A DNA stretch of 64,000 nucleotides. Source: Achatina immaculata. Lineage: Eukaryota; Mollusca; Gastropoda; Stylommatophora; Achatinidae. The DNA lies in assembly GCA_009760885.1 (NCBI GenBank), contig CM019718.1, positions 27,014,133 through 27,078,132 of the forward strand, read 5' to 3'. The notes beneath the pieces were generated by a model. The model did no database searches and was not told the origin of the DNA. It saw only the letters and a list, made by a program, of their open reading frames with translations. The number at the start of each line of letters is the position of its first letter. Positions within the stretch are counted from its first letter, which is position 1. Positions 10,765-21,865 of this stretch are shown piece by piece. Made by a program: the position numbers and the translations under genes.

Positions 10765-10985
10765 GTGATGAGAAGAAACAATCAGAGGATCCCCAAACAA
10801 GCTATCAAGTGGAACACAAAAGGCTGAAGAAAACGAGGTCGACCACATGAAACTCTAAAGAGGACACTGTTAAGAGAGGCCAGTTTAGTGGGAATAACAT
10901 CCCTTGAGGAGATTGAAAAACTCGCCGAAGACAGGAAATCTTGACGAACTATCATGCAGGCCCTATGTGACGTTTAGTGGCATGG
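10765..10985 (+). mobile_element. LINE 3' remnant (family E)
   Basis: The plus strand reads AIKWNTKG, stop, RKRGRPHETLKRTLLREASL, then EEIEKLAEDRKS and TIMQALCDV. This is the typical RKRGRPxxTW basic segment and LAxDRxxWRxLVxxLC end of RTE-like ORF2. Only about 70 codons remain, with stops. The minus-strand piece at 30,580-30,960 has the same layout. Confidence 0.75.
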
Positions 10986-11370
10986 GAAGGATGTAGGACG
11001 TAAGATTAACTGGCGCGGGAGATCTATAGAAGAGTAAGCACTGAATTGAAGGGCCTTTGATCTGAAGAAAGAAATTTGAGAACCGCTGAAATAAAAGTTA
11101 AGAATGGACGATGGCTTCGAGTCTTTGGCCATCAGCCTGCCCCAACTGGGCCATGAGACAAAGTTTTTGTGGCTCAGACTTGATAAGCGTGTCATTTGTC
11201 TCAAAAAATTCTTTCATTCCCTGAGATCAAGTTATGGATTGAAAAAAAAATAACAGAAGAGTAGAACATATTTTTTCAAAAGCTAAAGTACAGTATACAA
11301 GTGCGTGACAGAGAGGTCTCGAGTTAATACAATGTACTGTATGTAACACATCCCTTGACTTGGACGCCTC
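10986..11370. other. Spacer between LINE remnants
   Basis: No recognisable element is seen. Confidence 0.45.
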
Positions 11371-11552
11371 AAGAGAAAGGAAAGACGGGCAGGTCATTGG
11401 GGACATGGAGACGCGCAAGACAGGAAGAACTAAAGGAAGCAGGATAGACGTGGCTTGAGGTATCCCGACTGGTCCAAGACAGGACTGGCTGGGGAACATT
11501 TGTTGACGACTTATGCTCCAGTGGGAGTAAAGAGGATTGAAGATGATGATGA
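11371..11552 (+). mobile_element. LINE 3' remnant with GAT tail
   Basis: After a frameshift the plus strand reads EVSRLVQDRTGWGTFVDDLC, stop soon after, then a GATGATGAT tail at about 11,540-11,551. This matches the extreme C-terminus and 3' tail of an RTE-like LINE. The upstream part is too decayed to place. Confidence 0.72.
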
Positions 11553-11566
11553 TAGATATAACTGAT

Positions 11567-11598
11567 ATAATATAATATAATATAATATAATATAATAT
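11567..11598. repeat. ATAAT pentanucleotide microsatellite
   Basis: About six TATAA/ATAAT repeats. Confidence 0.9.
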
Positions 11599-12210
11599 GT
11601 GACATCCTTTCAGAGTGAAGCTCTTTGAAAAAAGAAAATGGCATTTATAGCTTTAACTCTTTCCCTCCTGAACTATTTTCCTAGCTCTGGCAGGACACAT
11701 TTTGATAAGAATTTTCGTAGAAAGAAACCAAAAGGATGCTGCTCCATAATTTTAATAAGTGGGTTGCGTTAGAAATTGCTTCTTTTCATTTTATTTAGAA
11801 TATCTAAATATCACCTCAAAGCACTGATTTACGTACTAGGTCTATCAACCTTGCCAGTGTTTTCTTTGGACCACAAGAGTTAACAACAGGAAATGGAATC
11901 GAAAATTGTATCGGAATGTATACCTTTATTTGACTACCAGGTCAAACAGACATTTGATGCTCGGAATGATAAGTATCGAATACTCCAACGAGAATTTTAT
12001 GTTTAAGAAAGTAAATCTTGTCAGTAGTATCGAGTTTGTTTGTTTTTTTTATTTATTAAAAAGAAAGAGAACACAAAAAGGATGAGTGTTATACAAATCT
12101 GACAGAAGAATCTAATACTCGATACTGATAGTTTTATACCCGTTGACCACAGTGACAATTGTATCGTCTATAATCGTCTCTATCACCTTTGTTTTTTAAG
12201 TAAGTGTTCA
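11599..12210. other. Unassigned spacer
   Basis: No gene or element is recognised. Confidence 0.5.
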
Positions 12211-13046
12211 CTGCTGGCGAGATTCAACGGATGCCGCGCGTGGACTGAAACTCCTCCCGGCCAATGAAGAAACTGCAAAAAAGAAATCAGGGTTGCCGTG
12301 CGGCGCCGATGTGAAGCTTAGTCGGTATGTCCAGTGATCTCGCGGTAAGAGCTACTCATACCACGGCACCTCTGCTCTAGAGGCCGGTCACGTCCGATAT
12401 ACACCCATACTGGTGAAATATGCCTAAATCAGCTTAACCTAGGGGTCAAAATTGATGGCTATGTCACGGTACCTCGGCTCTAGAGGTCGGTCTCGTCATA
12501 AACACGCCCATACTGGGATAATATGCATAAACCGGCTCAACCCAGGGGTGAAACTTACTAGTGGTGAGGATTCGTCCTCCTGGACAAAAGCTCTGTCCTG
12601 ATAACAACTAGGAAGGGTGGCGGCCATAACCACAAAACGCTGAAGTCGGAGACACTGGACCAGTGCAGTCTAGATAGGCAACCACTTCTCACCCGGCGGG
12701 GATGTATGCATATCCTAATCACGCTGAGGTTTTCCGGTGAGAAAGTCCAGCGCTGGACTTGATGGGGGCAACCACCTCTCACACAGCGGGGATATACTGA
12801 TATCCAAAACACGTCGAGGTTTTCCGGTGAATTCTAGATTAAACTGGTGCAACGAAAACCACGGTGTCACGCATTCCCGCTTCTGAGGCCCACCAAGAAT
12901 ACAGGCTACAGCCCTGCGATACTCTGAACCTCTTGTGGTCCTCTCGTGGATCTCGTGTGGTCCTTTGGGGGACCACAGGAGAACCACGGGACCTATCGAG
13001 GACCACAGGTGGTAGACGCGAATGAAGAAGAAGAAGAAGAAGAAGC
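12211..13046 (+). repeat. Dispersed repeat DR-1, copy 1, with GAA tail
   Basis: A repeat of about 835 bp found four times in the window: here, 20,987-21,865 (minus), 33,149-33,500 (3' part only) and 50,594-51,392. It starts CTGCTGGCGAGATTC and ends GGTGGTAGA followed by GAA repeats. Two blocks are doubled inside: one with GCTCTAGAGGYCGGTC and a CCCATACTGG segment (about 12,360-12,560), and one with GAGGTTTTCCGGTGA (about 12,725-12,835). The fixed 3' end, GAA tail and 5'-shortened copy at 33 kb suggest a retroposon. No RT or transposase sequence is visible and I cannot assign a class. Confidence 0.85.
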
Positions 13047-13899
13047 AGTAAGCAAATGTTTCGCTATATTTTTTTCCGTTTGAAGGATTCGATGATATTA
13101 TGGCCATTTCTTTGTGTGCGTGTGTGGTTGCGTGCGTACGCTTGTGGGTGTGTGTGCATGGTGTAACAAGACTGATCGAAGGAACAAAGACCTGTAACTT
13201 GTAGAAATTAGAGCAAACCTCACTATGCTCACGTTAAGTGGATTTTCGAGACCTGGAGATCCCCTCCCCTCGGGGAAAGGGACATTAAGAAAATAGTTGA
13301 GCAGGAGACTTGTAGAAAGAATGGCGTATGATGGAACTCTGAAGATGGCTGGCTGGAGCATGTTGCTGTGATGATGGCTGTATTTGTCTGTGGGATGCAA
13401 GCAGAGCATGCCCGAGAGAAGTATCGTCGCCTATCATTGCCAGTGTTATCATGTTTCGTGAGAACTTGTTTATCGTCAGTCTCCAGTCGTCATGCATTTA
13501 AACAACCCCAGATGTTCTCAGCAGCAGATGTTGGTGCCTGCTTTTTATTGCACTGCATGGACCAGTGTTCCTGTAGTTGTCCCACATATGACCGCAACCG
13601 AAGAAGGACTTTGACTTAATAGCTTTTCTTTACTATTTGACCACTTACACAGAATTAAGGGAATATTTACACCTTACATGGACTTAAAGGAGCGCTCACA
13701 CAGCAGTCAGCGTGGGACAGACGTATACTTGGGCTATGCGTTACAATAGGAACCGTGCAGAAATAAAATACGTTCTTCAGGCAGCGCTGATAGTGAGACA
13801 GGAGAAAACCAAAGACACAAGAAAAAAGCATAAACGTGGACAGTTATTGTAATAAAAATTGTGCAAAGAAACTTTATAGTTTCCAGGTCAACTTTTGTT
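13047..13899. other. Unassigned spacer with short GT-rich run
   Basis: TG-rich sequence at about 13,112-13,160. Nothing else is recognised. Confidence 0.5.
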
Positions 13900-14573
13900 G
13901 ATTGTTTTCATTGGTGTTTCTTGTTTTTGTTTTGTGTGTGCGTGTGTGTTTTCTTTGGTGTTTCGTGCTTTCGTTTTTTTTTTCTTGTTTTCTTTGGTGT
14001 TTCGTGTTTTCTGTGATGTTTCGTATTTTCTTTTTTTTGTTTTTTTGTTTCGTGTTTTCGTTTTTTGTTCCGTGTTTTCTTTAGTGTTTCGTGTTTTCTT
14101 TAGTGTTTCGTGTTTTCTTTAGTGTTTCATGTTTTCTTTAGTGTTTCGTGTTTTCTTTAGTGTTTCATGTTTTCTTTAGTGTTTCATGTTTTCTTTAGTG
14201 TTTCACGTTTTCTTTAGTGTTTCATGTTTTCTTTAGTGTTTCATGTTTTCTTTAGTGTTTCGTGTTTTCTTTAGTGTTTCGTGTTTTCTTTAGTGTTTCA
14301 TGTTTTCTTTAGTGTTTCATGTTTTCTTTAGTGTTTCGTGTTTTCTTTAGTGTTTCGTGTTTTCTTTAGTGTTTCGTGTTTTCTTTAGTGTTTCATGTTT
14401 TCTTTAGTGTTTCATGTTTTCTTTAGTGTTTCATGTTTTCTTTAGTGTTTCGTGTTTTCTTTAGTGTTTCGTGTTTTCTTTAGTGTTTCGTGTTTTCTTT
14501 AGTGTTTCGTGTTTTCTTTAGTGTTTCGTGTTTTCTTTAGTGTTTCGTGTTTTCTTTAGTGTTTCGTGTTTTC
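13900..14573. repeat. 19-bp minisatellite, about 26 clean units plus degenerate start
   Basis: From 14,066 the unit TTTCGTGTTTTCTTTAGTG repeats every 19 bases; 13,900-14,065 is a decayed version. Units differ mainly at one CpG: CGTG in some, CATG in others, and CACG in one. T-rich frames across it are by-products. Confidence 0.96.
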
Positions 14574-15505
14574 GGGGTAAGCTGAAACACCGCATTGCAT
14601 ATTTCTTTTTTACAGGTAATGTAGCGTGCTAATATAATTTGCTCACTTTGATAAATTACATCAATTAAAAAAAACTGTCCATGCAGCTATACACAATTAC
14701 ACAACGCATAATAATGAACTGAACAACAACATCTACAATACGGCCGTGCGTCTACTTTTGATCTTATATTTCGGAAAGTAGAGTATCCGGCCGCATTTTT
14801 ATTTGGCCGTAAGCCGTAAATTGATTTGGCCGTAAGTCGATCGCTACAGGGGGAGATCAGACACTAACTGCAGTTCACTGTTGTAACTTGTTTTACGATG
14901 AACAGACATGTTTGTCATGGGTTTAAAACACCAACAGAATACTAATTAGCAGAGTAACTATGTTTGGGGGGGGGGGGAATCAATCACAAAATATGAACCA
15001 CAACATATTAAGTAAAGAATCAACATGCAGTACGAACTTTTCATCGACACAGAAGAACGTACACTCACCAGATGATGATATATTGTGACTGTTCACCGCC
15101 TTCTCTTGTCGTGTAGTGAAATTTCAGTGTAAGTAGAGCAGAAAATATTGGTAACATAATCATGGTAACTTAATCACAGAACGGATCATAACACATTACA
15201 TCGTTTCTTTCCTCGATGGTTCTTCAGCCGTAAATAAGAACGGCCGTAAATCGGTTGCCATAAAACGGCCAGCGTCTATAACGACCGTCGGATTATTGAG
15301 TTCTTCATTAACATTTCCATATATTTTGCGTTAAGTTTCACATGATCAGCCACCTAGGCAGAGGGGCAGAGAGAGCCACTGCCCGCGTGAGTTCTCATGC
15401 GCGTCCCATAGATCCCCATCTATGATCTTTCGATTTTAGAGTTTAAAAAAAATGATGCTGAAAATGTTGAAACAATAGCAAAGTTTATATTTTAAGTAGA
15501 ACTAC
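14574..15505. other. Spacer with GGCCGTAA motifs
   Basis: No gene is seen. TTGGCCGTAAGTCGAT-like motifs occur at about 14,795-14,845 and again at about 15,225-15,275. A G run lies at about 14,966-14,978. The two GGCCGTAA clusters could be ends of a small transposon, but I see no clear inverted repeat. Confidence 0.45.
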
Positions 15506-15510
15506 AAGTG

Positions 15511-15800
15511 ATGCTGCGAGGTGGTTGGCTGAGTGGCTAGGTGCTCGGTCTACTAATCCGGTGGTACTGGGTTCAAGTCCAAGCGGTGAGAATTTTTTTT
15601 TCTTCTAAGGCCGCCAAACCAAACGGGCCCCGGTGCCCACCCAGCCTCTAAAAATTGGTACTGGAGAAATCTGGGAAGATGAATACTGCCAGGCGTGATA
15701 GTGACCACATCAGACTTTCCTGCGTCCAAGGTCTTGGACATACGGGCCTAACACTGTGTCCTCTTATGTCTTAATGGCACAGAAATTGAGGTTTTTACCC
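15511..15800 (+). mobile_element. tRNA-derived SINE
   Basis: The first 80 bases look like a tRNA head. The A box TGGCTGAGTGGCTAGG starts at 15,526 and the B box GGTTCAAGTCC lies at 15,570-15,580, a spacing that fits an internal RNA polymerase III promoter. A T run and an unrelated body of about 200 bp follow (AGGCCGCCAAACC, later GGACATACGGGCCTAAC). The stems are imperfect, so a working tRNA gene is unlikely. Confidence 0.72.
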
Positions 15801-15917
15801 TTTGTTTTTCACAAGCAATGCTGTTGGTGATGTTGATGTTTCTGCTGTAATGTCACTTCGCTATATCAGATCATGAAGTTTGTTGTTGCCATGATGCTTT
15901 GGTCAACAGACACGTAA

Positions 15918-16357
15918 GCGGCAAGACATCTGTAGCACAGAGCGGAGGCTAAACAAGATGGCACGACATCTGTGGCACGGAGCAGAGACTAAACAAGACG
16001 ACAAGATATCGTGGCACGGAGCGGAGACTAAACAAGATGGCAAGACATCTGTGGCACGGAGCAGAGACTAAACAATATGGCAAGACATCTGTAACACAGA
16101 GCAGAGACTAAACAAGATGGTAAGACATCTGTAACACAGAGCAGAGACTAAACAAGATGGCAAGACATCTGTAGCACGGAGCAGAGACTAAACAAGATGG
16201 CAAGACATCTGTAACACAGAGCAGAGACTAAACAAGATGGTAAGACATCTGTAACACAGAGCAGAGACTAAACAAGATGGTAAGACATCTGTAACACAGA
16301 GCAGAGACTAAACAAGATGACAAGACATCTGTGGCAAGAAGCGGAGACTAAACAAGA
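15918..16357. repeat. 40-bp minisatellite, about 11 units
   Basis: The unit contains CAAGACATCTGTAACACAG and AGCAGAGACTAAACAAGATG, period exactly 40. GTGGCACGG and GTAACACAG variants are interspersed. Confidence 0.95.
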
Positions 16358-17285
16358 TAATATATATTTCAACCCATTTTTACAAATATCTTCCTTGGAG
16401 TCCCTCCGATTCAAGGACTCTTCGCGTCCCAGGTCCCAATCGTCTCTCCTCAACCCAGACTGCCCCTGAATCCTCCCCTATATACTAAATCATCATTCTG
16501 AAGCGGTTTCCACCATTACATTTTTTGTGTTTTATTTTGTTTTTTTTATGAAAACAAAAATTCCTCCCTACTTTCTCCCTTGGGAAAAATTCCATCTCTT
16601 GCACTTGAAATTCCTTCCCCGGGAGGCCATCGGATTCCCTACTGAGAATCCCTGTCCTATTTGAGAAGTAACCAGGCGGGACGAAAGATATTAGAAGCGA
16701 GAGCACTAAAAAGTTCCCAGTACCAGCGTGTTTAACTCTGCAAAAGAATGATCTACAGCAAAAAGTTTAACAATCCAGACAGCAGAAAAAACACAGACAC
16801 AAGAGGAAGTAAACGAGAATATGATGAAAAGAAAAAGGAATACACTAAAGAAGATGATGGAGGGAGAAAAGTAAAATAAATGAATATTAAAGACCTTAGG
16901 GGGAAAAAAAGGAATAAATTAAAGATAATAAAGGGGCGACGAAGAAGATGGTATTGATGAAAGAAAAGAAGAAGAAGAAGATGAAAAAGTTGTTATTGCT
17001 GTTGGCGATGAATAAATGAAATGAAGAAAACAGGGAAACAAATATAACGACAACGGCGAGGAAAAGTAGATTTTCTGGTGGAAAATCGAACATTTAACGA
17101 CTGAAAGCTGTGCCATAATGAAGTCTAGTTTCAAACTCATGAAAGGTTTTCCTACATTTTATACTATTCAAACTCATTCATAATTTAATCCGCTGTGCAA
17201 ATGTGGTCTTTAATCACAATCAACTTTCAGCGAACGAAAGAAATGATTATTGATCGTAGCCTGGGCGGGTTACATGTACGAGGGG
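16358..17285. other. Unassigned spacer
   Basis: No element is recognised. A-rich and GAA-rich stretches lie at about 16,800-17,000. Confidence 0.5.
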
Positions 17286-17436
17286 ACGGGGGGGGGGGGG
17301 GGGGGGGGAGGGCGACAGAAAATGACAAGGTTGATCGATCCTGGTTTCGGTGTGTGTCACGCTCGACTGGGGTCTGGTGGTACCAGGGCCTGTTGGGTCG
17401 TTAAGAGGAGGTTGGAGGGGCGGGGGGGGGGGGAGC
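17286..17436. repeat. Two long G runs
   Basis: G tracts at about 17,289-17,309 and 17,420-17,431, one run of about 19 G. Confidence 0.85.
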
Positions 17437-17449
17437 TGGTGGAAGGCAG

Positions 17450-18235
17450 CTTTCTTTCTTTCTTTCTTTCTTCTTTCTTTCTTTCCCTCTGTTTTTTCTT
17501 CTCCAGGTTTCTTTCTTTATTCTTTTTATTCTTCTTCAAAATTCTTTCTTTCTTTTCCTTCATTTCTTTTTCAGGTTTCTTTCTTTCTTTCTTTCTTTTC
17601 TTTCATATTTTCTTCAGGTTCCTTTCTTTCTTTTCCTTTACTTCTTCTTCAAGTTTCTTTCTTTCTTTCTTTTCCTTCACTTCTTCAGGTTTCTTTCTTT
17701 CTTTCTATTCCTTCACTTCTTCTTAAAGTTTCTTTCTTTCTTTCTTTCTTTCTATTTTGTTCGGTCACTTCTTCTTCAGGTTTCTTTCTTTCTTTCTTTC
17801 TTTCTTTCTTTTCCGTCACTTCTTCTTCAGATTTCTTTCTTTCTTTCTTTTTTCCTTCACTTCTTCTTCAGGTTTCTTTCTTTCTTTTCTTTCACTTCTT
17901 CTTCAGGTTTTTTTCTTTCTTTCTTTTCCTTCAGTTCTTCTTCGGGTTTCTTTCTTTATTCCTTTTAATATTCTTCTTCAAAATTCTTTCTTTCTTTTCC
18001 TTCACTTCTTCTTCAGGTTTCTTTCTTTCTTTCTTTCTTTTCCTTCAGTTCTTCTTCAGGTTCTTTCTTTCTTTCTCTCTTTCTTTTCCTTCACTTCTTC
18101 TTCAGGTTTCTTTGGTTTTTTTTCCTTGTTTCTTTCATTTCTTCTTCAGGTTTCTTCTTTCTTTCTTTTATTTTCTTTTTTCATTCATTTTTTCTCCATT
18201 TCGTCTTCATTTTTCTTTCTTTCATGTTTTTTCTT
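17450..18235. repeat. Polypyrimidine array of TTTC runs with CTTCTTCAGG spacers
   Basis: About 780 bp, almost only C and T. CTTTCTTTCTTTC runs alternate with TTCACTTCTTCTTCAGG at roughly 40-60 bp spacing. Long Phe/Ser/Leu frames here, the longest 299 codons, are composition artefacts. Confidence 0.95.
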
Positions 18236-18714
18236 TAGACTTTCTATAATCCTACTCCTCATCATCCGCTTCCTTACCCATCCTCCCTCTTGTCGTAAAT
18301 TTATGGTAATCTGGATTTCGATGGCCAGAACGAAGTTTGCAGTTCGTCCCGGGCCTCTAGTGGCATTATCGTTTGTCTTCTCACTCAGGTCCACGCCCTG
18401 TGGACGGTTCTAATTTCACGGTTATGTGCCTTTGAGCGTCCTAGAACATAGAATTTACCTGTATTTGATTAGCATAATTGTCCACGGTAACAGCTAATCA
18501 TGTTTGGGTTGTCCAGTCTCTTCGGGTTTTCGTTCTGTGCCTTCAATTGTGACCATCGTTTCATTCTTAGATGTTTCAGTTTTCCATCTGTAGAGTCTCT
18601 CATCTCGTGGCACAGTCTTTGCCGAACATTCCTAGTTCTCGTGGCTCTTGGAAAGAGGTAGTCTGCATGATATCTTTTCTTTTTCTTTTTTTTTTTTTGG
18701 GGGGGGGGGGCTTT

Positions 18715-19015
18715 GCTTGTATCTTGGATATCTTTATATCTTAGATATATTTGGACCGCAGGCATTCTTATATCTCGGGTGTCTTTATATCTTAGATATC
18801 CTTGCTTCTCAGTTGTCTTTATATCTCAGGTATCCTTACATCTTAGATATGTTTGTTTCTTGGGTATCTTTGTTATCTTTGCATTTCAAGTATGTTTGTT
18901 TCATAGATATTTTTGTGTATCTTTGTATCTCAGGTATCTTTGAATCTTTGATAATTGTGTATATCTTTGTATCTCAGGTATCTTTGTATCATACTTATCT
19001 TTGTATATCTTGTAT
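18715..19015. repeat. Degenerate TATCTT-type minisatellite (repeated at 19,957-20,257)
   Basis: Irregular repeats of motifs like TATCTTTGTATCTCAGG. The array resumes after the DR-2 insertion at about 19,370-19,590, so DR-2 appears to have landed inside it. Confidence 0.85.
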
Positions 19016-19362
19016 GTCGATGACGACGGTTGTCCGATAAGGCATTCAGCCACCCATACCTCATATGCCAGCGTCAGGGTTAGCGAACCATAGCTGACCA
19101 AGACCCTGTCCCACCTCTCCGTGGTACCCCCAGTAACAGGCCTAGCCTGGCTAACGAGACAAGGATCGCCATAGTCCCCATGGTGGTGGAGTCTGCTAAA
19201 GAAGCATTGCACACCCCCCTGCGTTTTAGCTGTACTCCGGGACTGAAAATGTAGCTGCCATAACCCGCTCCCACGCCGATACGATGCTATGCCTCAACAT
19301 CTCCACAGCATCGGCAGCAGAGAACAACAGCTCGCAGTTACAAGGAGTTCGTACACGTATAA
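19015..19362. repeat. Dispersed repeat DR-2, copy 1
   Basis: A repeat of about 330 bp found seven times: here, 20,257, 22,478, 37,365, 47,630 (inverted), 57,325 (inverted) and 62,803, plus a fragment at 42,618. Landmarks in this orientation are GTCAGGGTTAGCGAACCATA, CCATGGTGGTGGAGTCTGC, GAAGCATTGCACACC and CTCCACAGCATCGGC. Four copies end in an ACAAG microsatellite, which suggests a retroposon. No clear pol III boxes and no coding homology are seen. This copy and the next lack the ACAAG tail. Confidence 0.88.
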
Positions 19363-19675
19363 GTATAAATATGTCTTGTATCTCAGGCATCTTTGTATCA
19401 TTGTATATCTTTGTATCACAGTTATCTTTCTATCACAGATTTCTTCGTATCTTAGATATCCCTGTATCTCATTTACCCTTATCTCATGAAAATCCTTGTT
19501 TCTTAGAATCATTGTTTCTCAAATATCCTTATATATTACATATCCTTGTACATCAGATATCCCTGTATCTTAGATAATCTAGTATTTTAGATGTGATACA
19601 CTAATTAGTCTCCTTCTCTTCAGATGTTGAACTATAACATTCGCTTACGGATTCACTGGCCTTCCATTATTTACC

Positions 19676-20917
19676 TTGAGCGTCCTAGAACATAGAATTT
19701 ACCTGTATTGATTAGCATAATTGTCCACGGTAACAGCTAATCATGTTTGGGTTGTCCAGTCTCTTCGGGTTTTCGTTCTGTGCCTTCAATTGTGACCATC
19801 GTTTCATTCTTAGATGTTTCAGTTTTCCATCTGTAGAGTCTCTCATCTCGTGGCACAGTCTTTGCCGAACATTCCTAGTTCTCGTGGCTCTTGGAAAGAG
19901 GTAGTCTGCATGATATCTTTTCTTTTTCTTTTTTTTTTTTGGGGGGGGGGGGCTTTGCTTGTATCTTGGATATCTTTATATCTTAGATATATTTGGACCG
20001 CAGGCATTCTTATATCTCGGGTGTCTTTATATCTTAGATATCCTTGCTTCTCAGTTGTCTTTATATCTCAGGTATCCTTACATCTTAGATATGTTTGTTT
20101 CTTGGGTATCTTTGTTATCTTTGCATTTCAAGTATGTTTGTTTCATAGATATTTTTGTGTATCTTTGTATCTCAGGTATCTTTGAATCTTTGATAATTGT
20201 GTATATCTTTGTATCTCAGGTATCTTTGTATCATACTTATCTTTGTATATCTTGTATGTCGATGACGACGGTTGTCCGATAAGGCATTCAGCCACCCATA
20301 CCTCATATGCCAGCGTCAGGGTTAGCGAACCATAGCTGACCAAGACCCTGTCCCACCTCTCCGTGGTACCCCCAGTAACAGGCCTAGCCTGGCTAACGAG
20401 ACAAGGATCGCCATAGTCCCCATGGTGGTGGAGTCTGCTAAAGAAGCATTGCACACCCCCCTGCGTTTTAGCTGTACTCCGGGACTGAAAATGTAGCTGC
20501 CATAACCCGCTCCCACGCCGATACGATGCTATGCCTCAACATCTCCACAGCATCGGCAGCAGAGAACAACAGCTCGCAGTTACAAGGAGTTCGTACACGT
20601 ATAAGTATAAATATGTCTTGTATCTCAGGCATCTTTGTATCATTGTATATCTTTGTATCACAGTTATCTTTCTATCACAGATTTCTTCGTATCTTAGATA
20701 TCCCTGTATCTCATTTACCCTTATCTCATGAAAATCCTTGTTTCTTAGAATCATTGTTTCTCAAATATCCTTATATATTACATATCCTTGTACATCAGAT
20801 ATCCCTGTATCTTAGATAATCTAGTATTTTAGATGTGATACACTAATTAGTCTCCTTCTCTTCAGATGTTGAACTATAACATTCGCTTACGGATTCACTG
20901 GCCTTCCATTATTTACC
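19676..20917. repeat. Tandem segmental duplication, copy 2 (about 1,242 bp)
   Basis: Second copy of the unit at 18,432, in direct orientation with no spacer. See that entry for the differences. Confidence 0.95.
20257..20604. repeat. Dispersed repeat DR-2, copy 2
   Basis: Identical to copy 1 as read, because it lies in the duplicated unit. Confidence 0.88.
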
Positions 20918-20986
20918 TTTGCTCAAACCATCTTAACCTTCCACAGCTGAATGTTGCTTTCGTGAACACTGCAGAATCTCAGGGGT

Positions 20987-21865
20987 CTTCTTCTTCTTCT
21001 TCTTCTTCTTCGTTCGCTTCTACCACCAAGATCGCCCCGTGATCCTGCTGAATTTACTCCTGTGGTCCTCGATGTGTCCCGTGGTCCCCCTGTTGTCCCC
21101 GAGAGGCCCACAAGAGATCCCCGAGAGAATCACAAGAGGTTCAGAGTATCGCGAGCTTGGGCCTTAATTCTTGGTGGGTCGCAGAAGCGGGATTGCGTGA
21201 CACCGTGGTTTTCGTTGCACCAGTTTAATCTAGAGTTGGACTTTCTCACTGGAAAACCTCGACGTGTTTTGGATATCAGAATATCCCAGCCGAGTAAGAG
21301 GTGGTTGCCCATCCAGCCTAGAGTTGGACTTTCTCACCGGAAAACCTCAGCGTGATTAGGATACGCATACATCCCCGTTGGGTGAGAGGTGGTTGCCTAT
21401 CTAGACTGCACTGGTCCAGTGTCTCTGACTTCAGTATTTTGTGGTCGTGGCCGCTACCCTTACTAGTTGTGACCAGGACAGAGCTTTTGTAAGTTTCACC
21501 CCTGGTTTGAGCCGGTTTAGGCATATTATCCCAGTATGGGCGTGTTTAGGGCGTGACCGACCTTTAGACAGAGGTACCGTTACATGAGTAGTCATCAAGT
21601 TTCACCCCTGGGTTAAGACGGTTTATGCATATTTCACTAGTATGGGTGTATATCGGACGTGGCCGGCCTCAAGAGCAGAGGTGCCGTGGTATGAGTAGCT
21701 CTCGCCGCGAGAATGCTGGACATACCGATTAAGCTTCAGTTTATCCTTTCCATCACCTCTCCACAGCGGTGCCGCACGGCAACCCTAATCGTTTTTTCGC
21801 ATTTTCTTCAATGGCGGGTAGGAGTTTCCCCCATGCACGGTAGCTGAAGAATTTCTCCACCAGCG
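20987..21865 (-). repeat. Dispersed repeat DR-1, copy 2, inverted
   Basis: Starts with the CTT (reverse of GAA) tail at 20,987-21,009 and runs to CACCAGCGG near 21,865. It has both internal duplications and a length like the copies at 12 kb and 50 kb. Confidence 0.85.

Larger units (their letters stand above)
18432..19675. repeat. Tandem segmental duplication, copy 1 (about 1,244 bp)
   Basis: The whole unit recurs immediately downstream at 19,676-20,917. Only two differences were noticed: TTT to TT near 18,464 and a T run of 13 against 12 near 18,687. The unit holds a TATCTT-rich degenerate minisatellite and one DR-2 copy. It ends in ATTATTTACC. Confidence 0.95.

Noticed and set aside
14757..15290. 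Transposon bounded by GGCCGTAA motifs
   Set aside because: The two motif clusters are in direct rather than inverted orientation and no target duplication is visible.
15511..15600. Functional tRNA gene
   Set aside because: The boxes are good but the anticodon stem and acceptor pairing are poor and a SINE-like body follows.
17350..18413. Plus-strand frames of 299 and 218 codons rich in Phe, Ser and Leu
   Set aside because: They translate the TTTC array. Two overlapping frames are open at once, as expected for stop-poor pyrimidine DNA.
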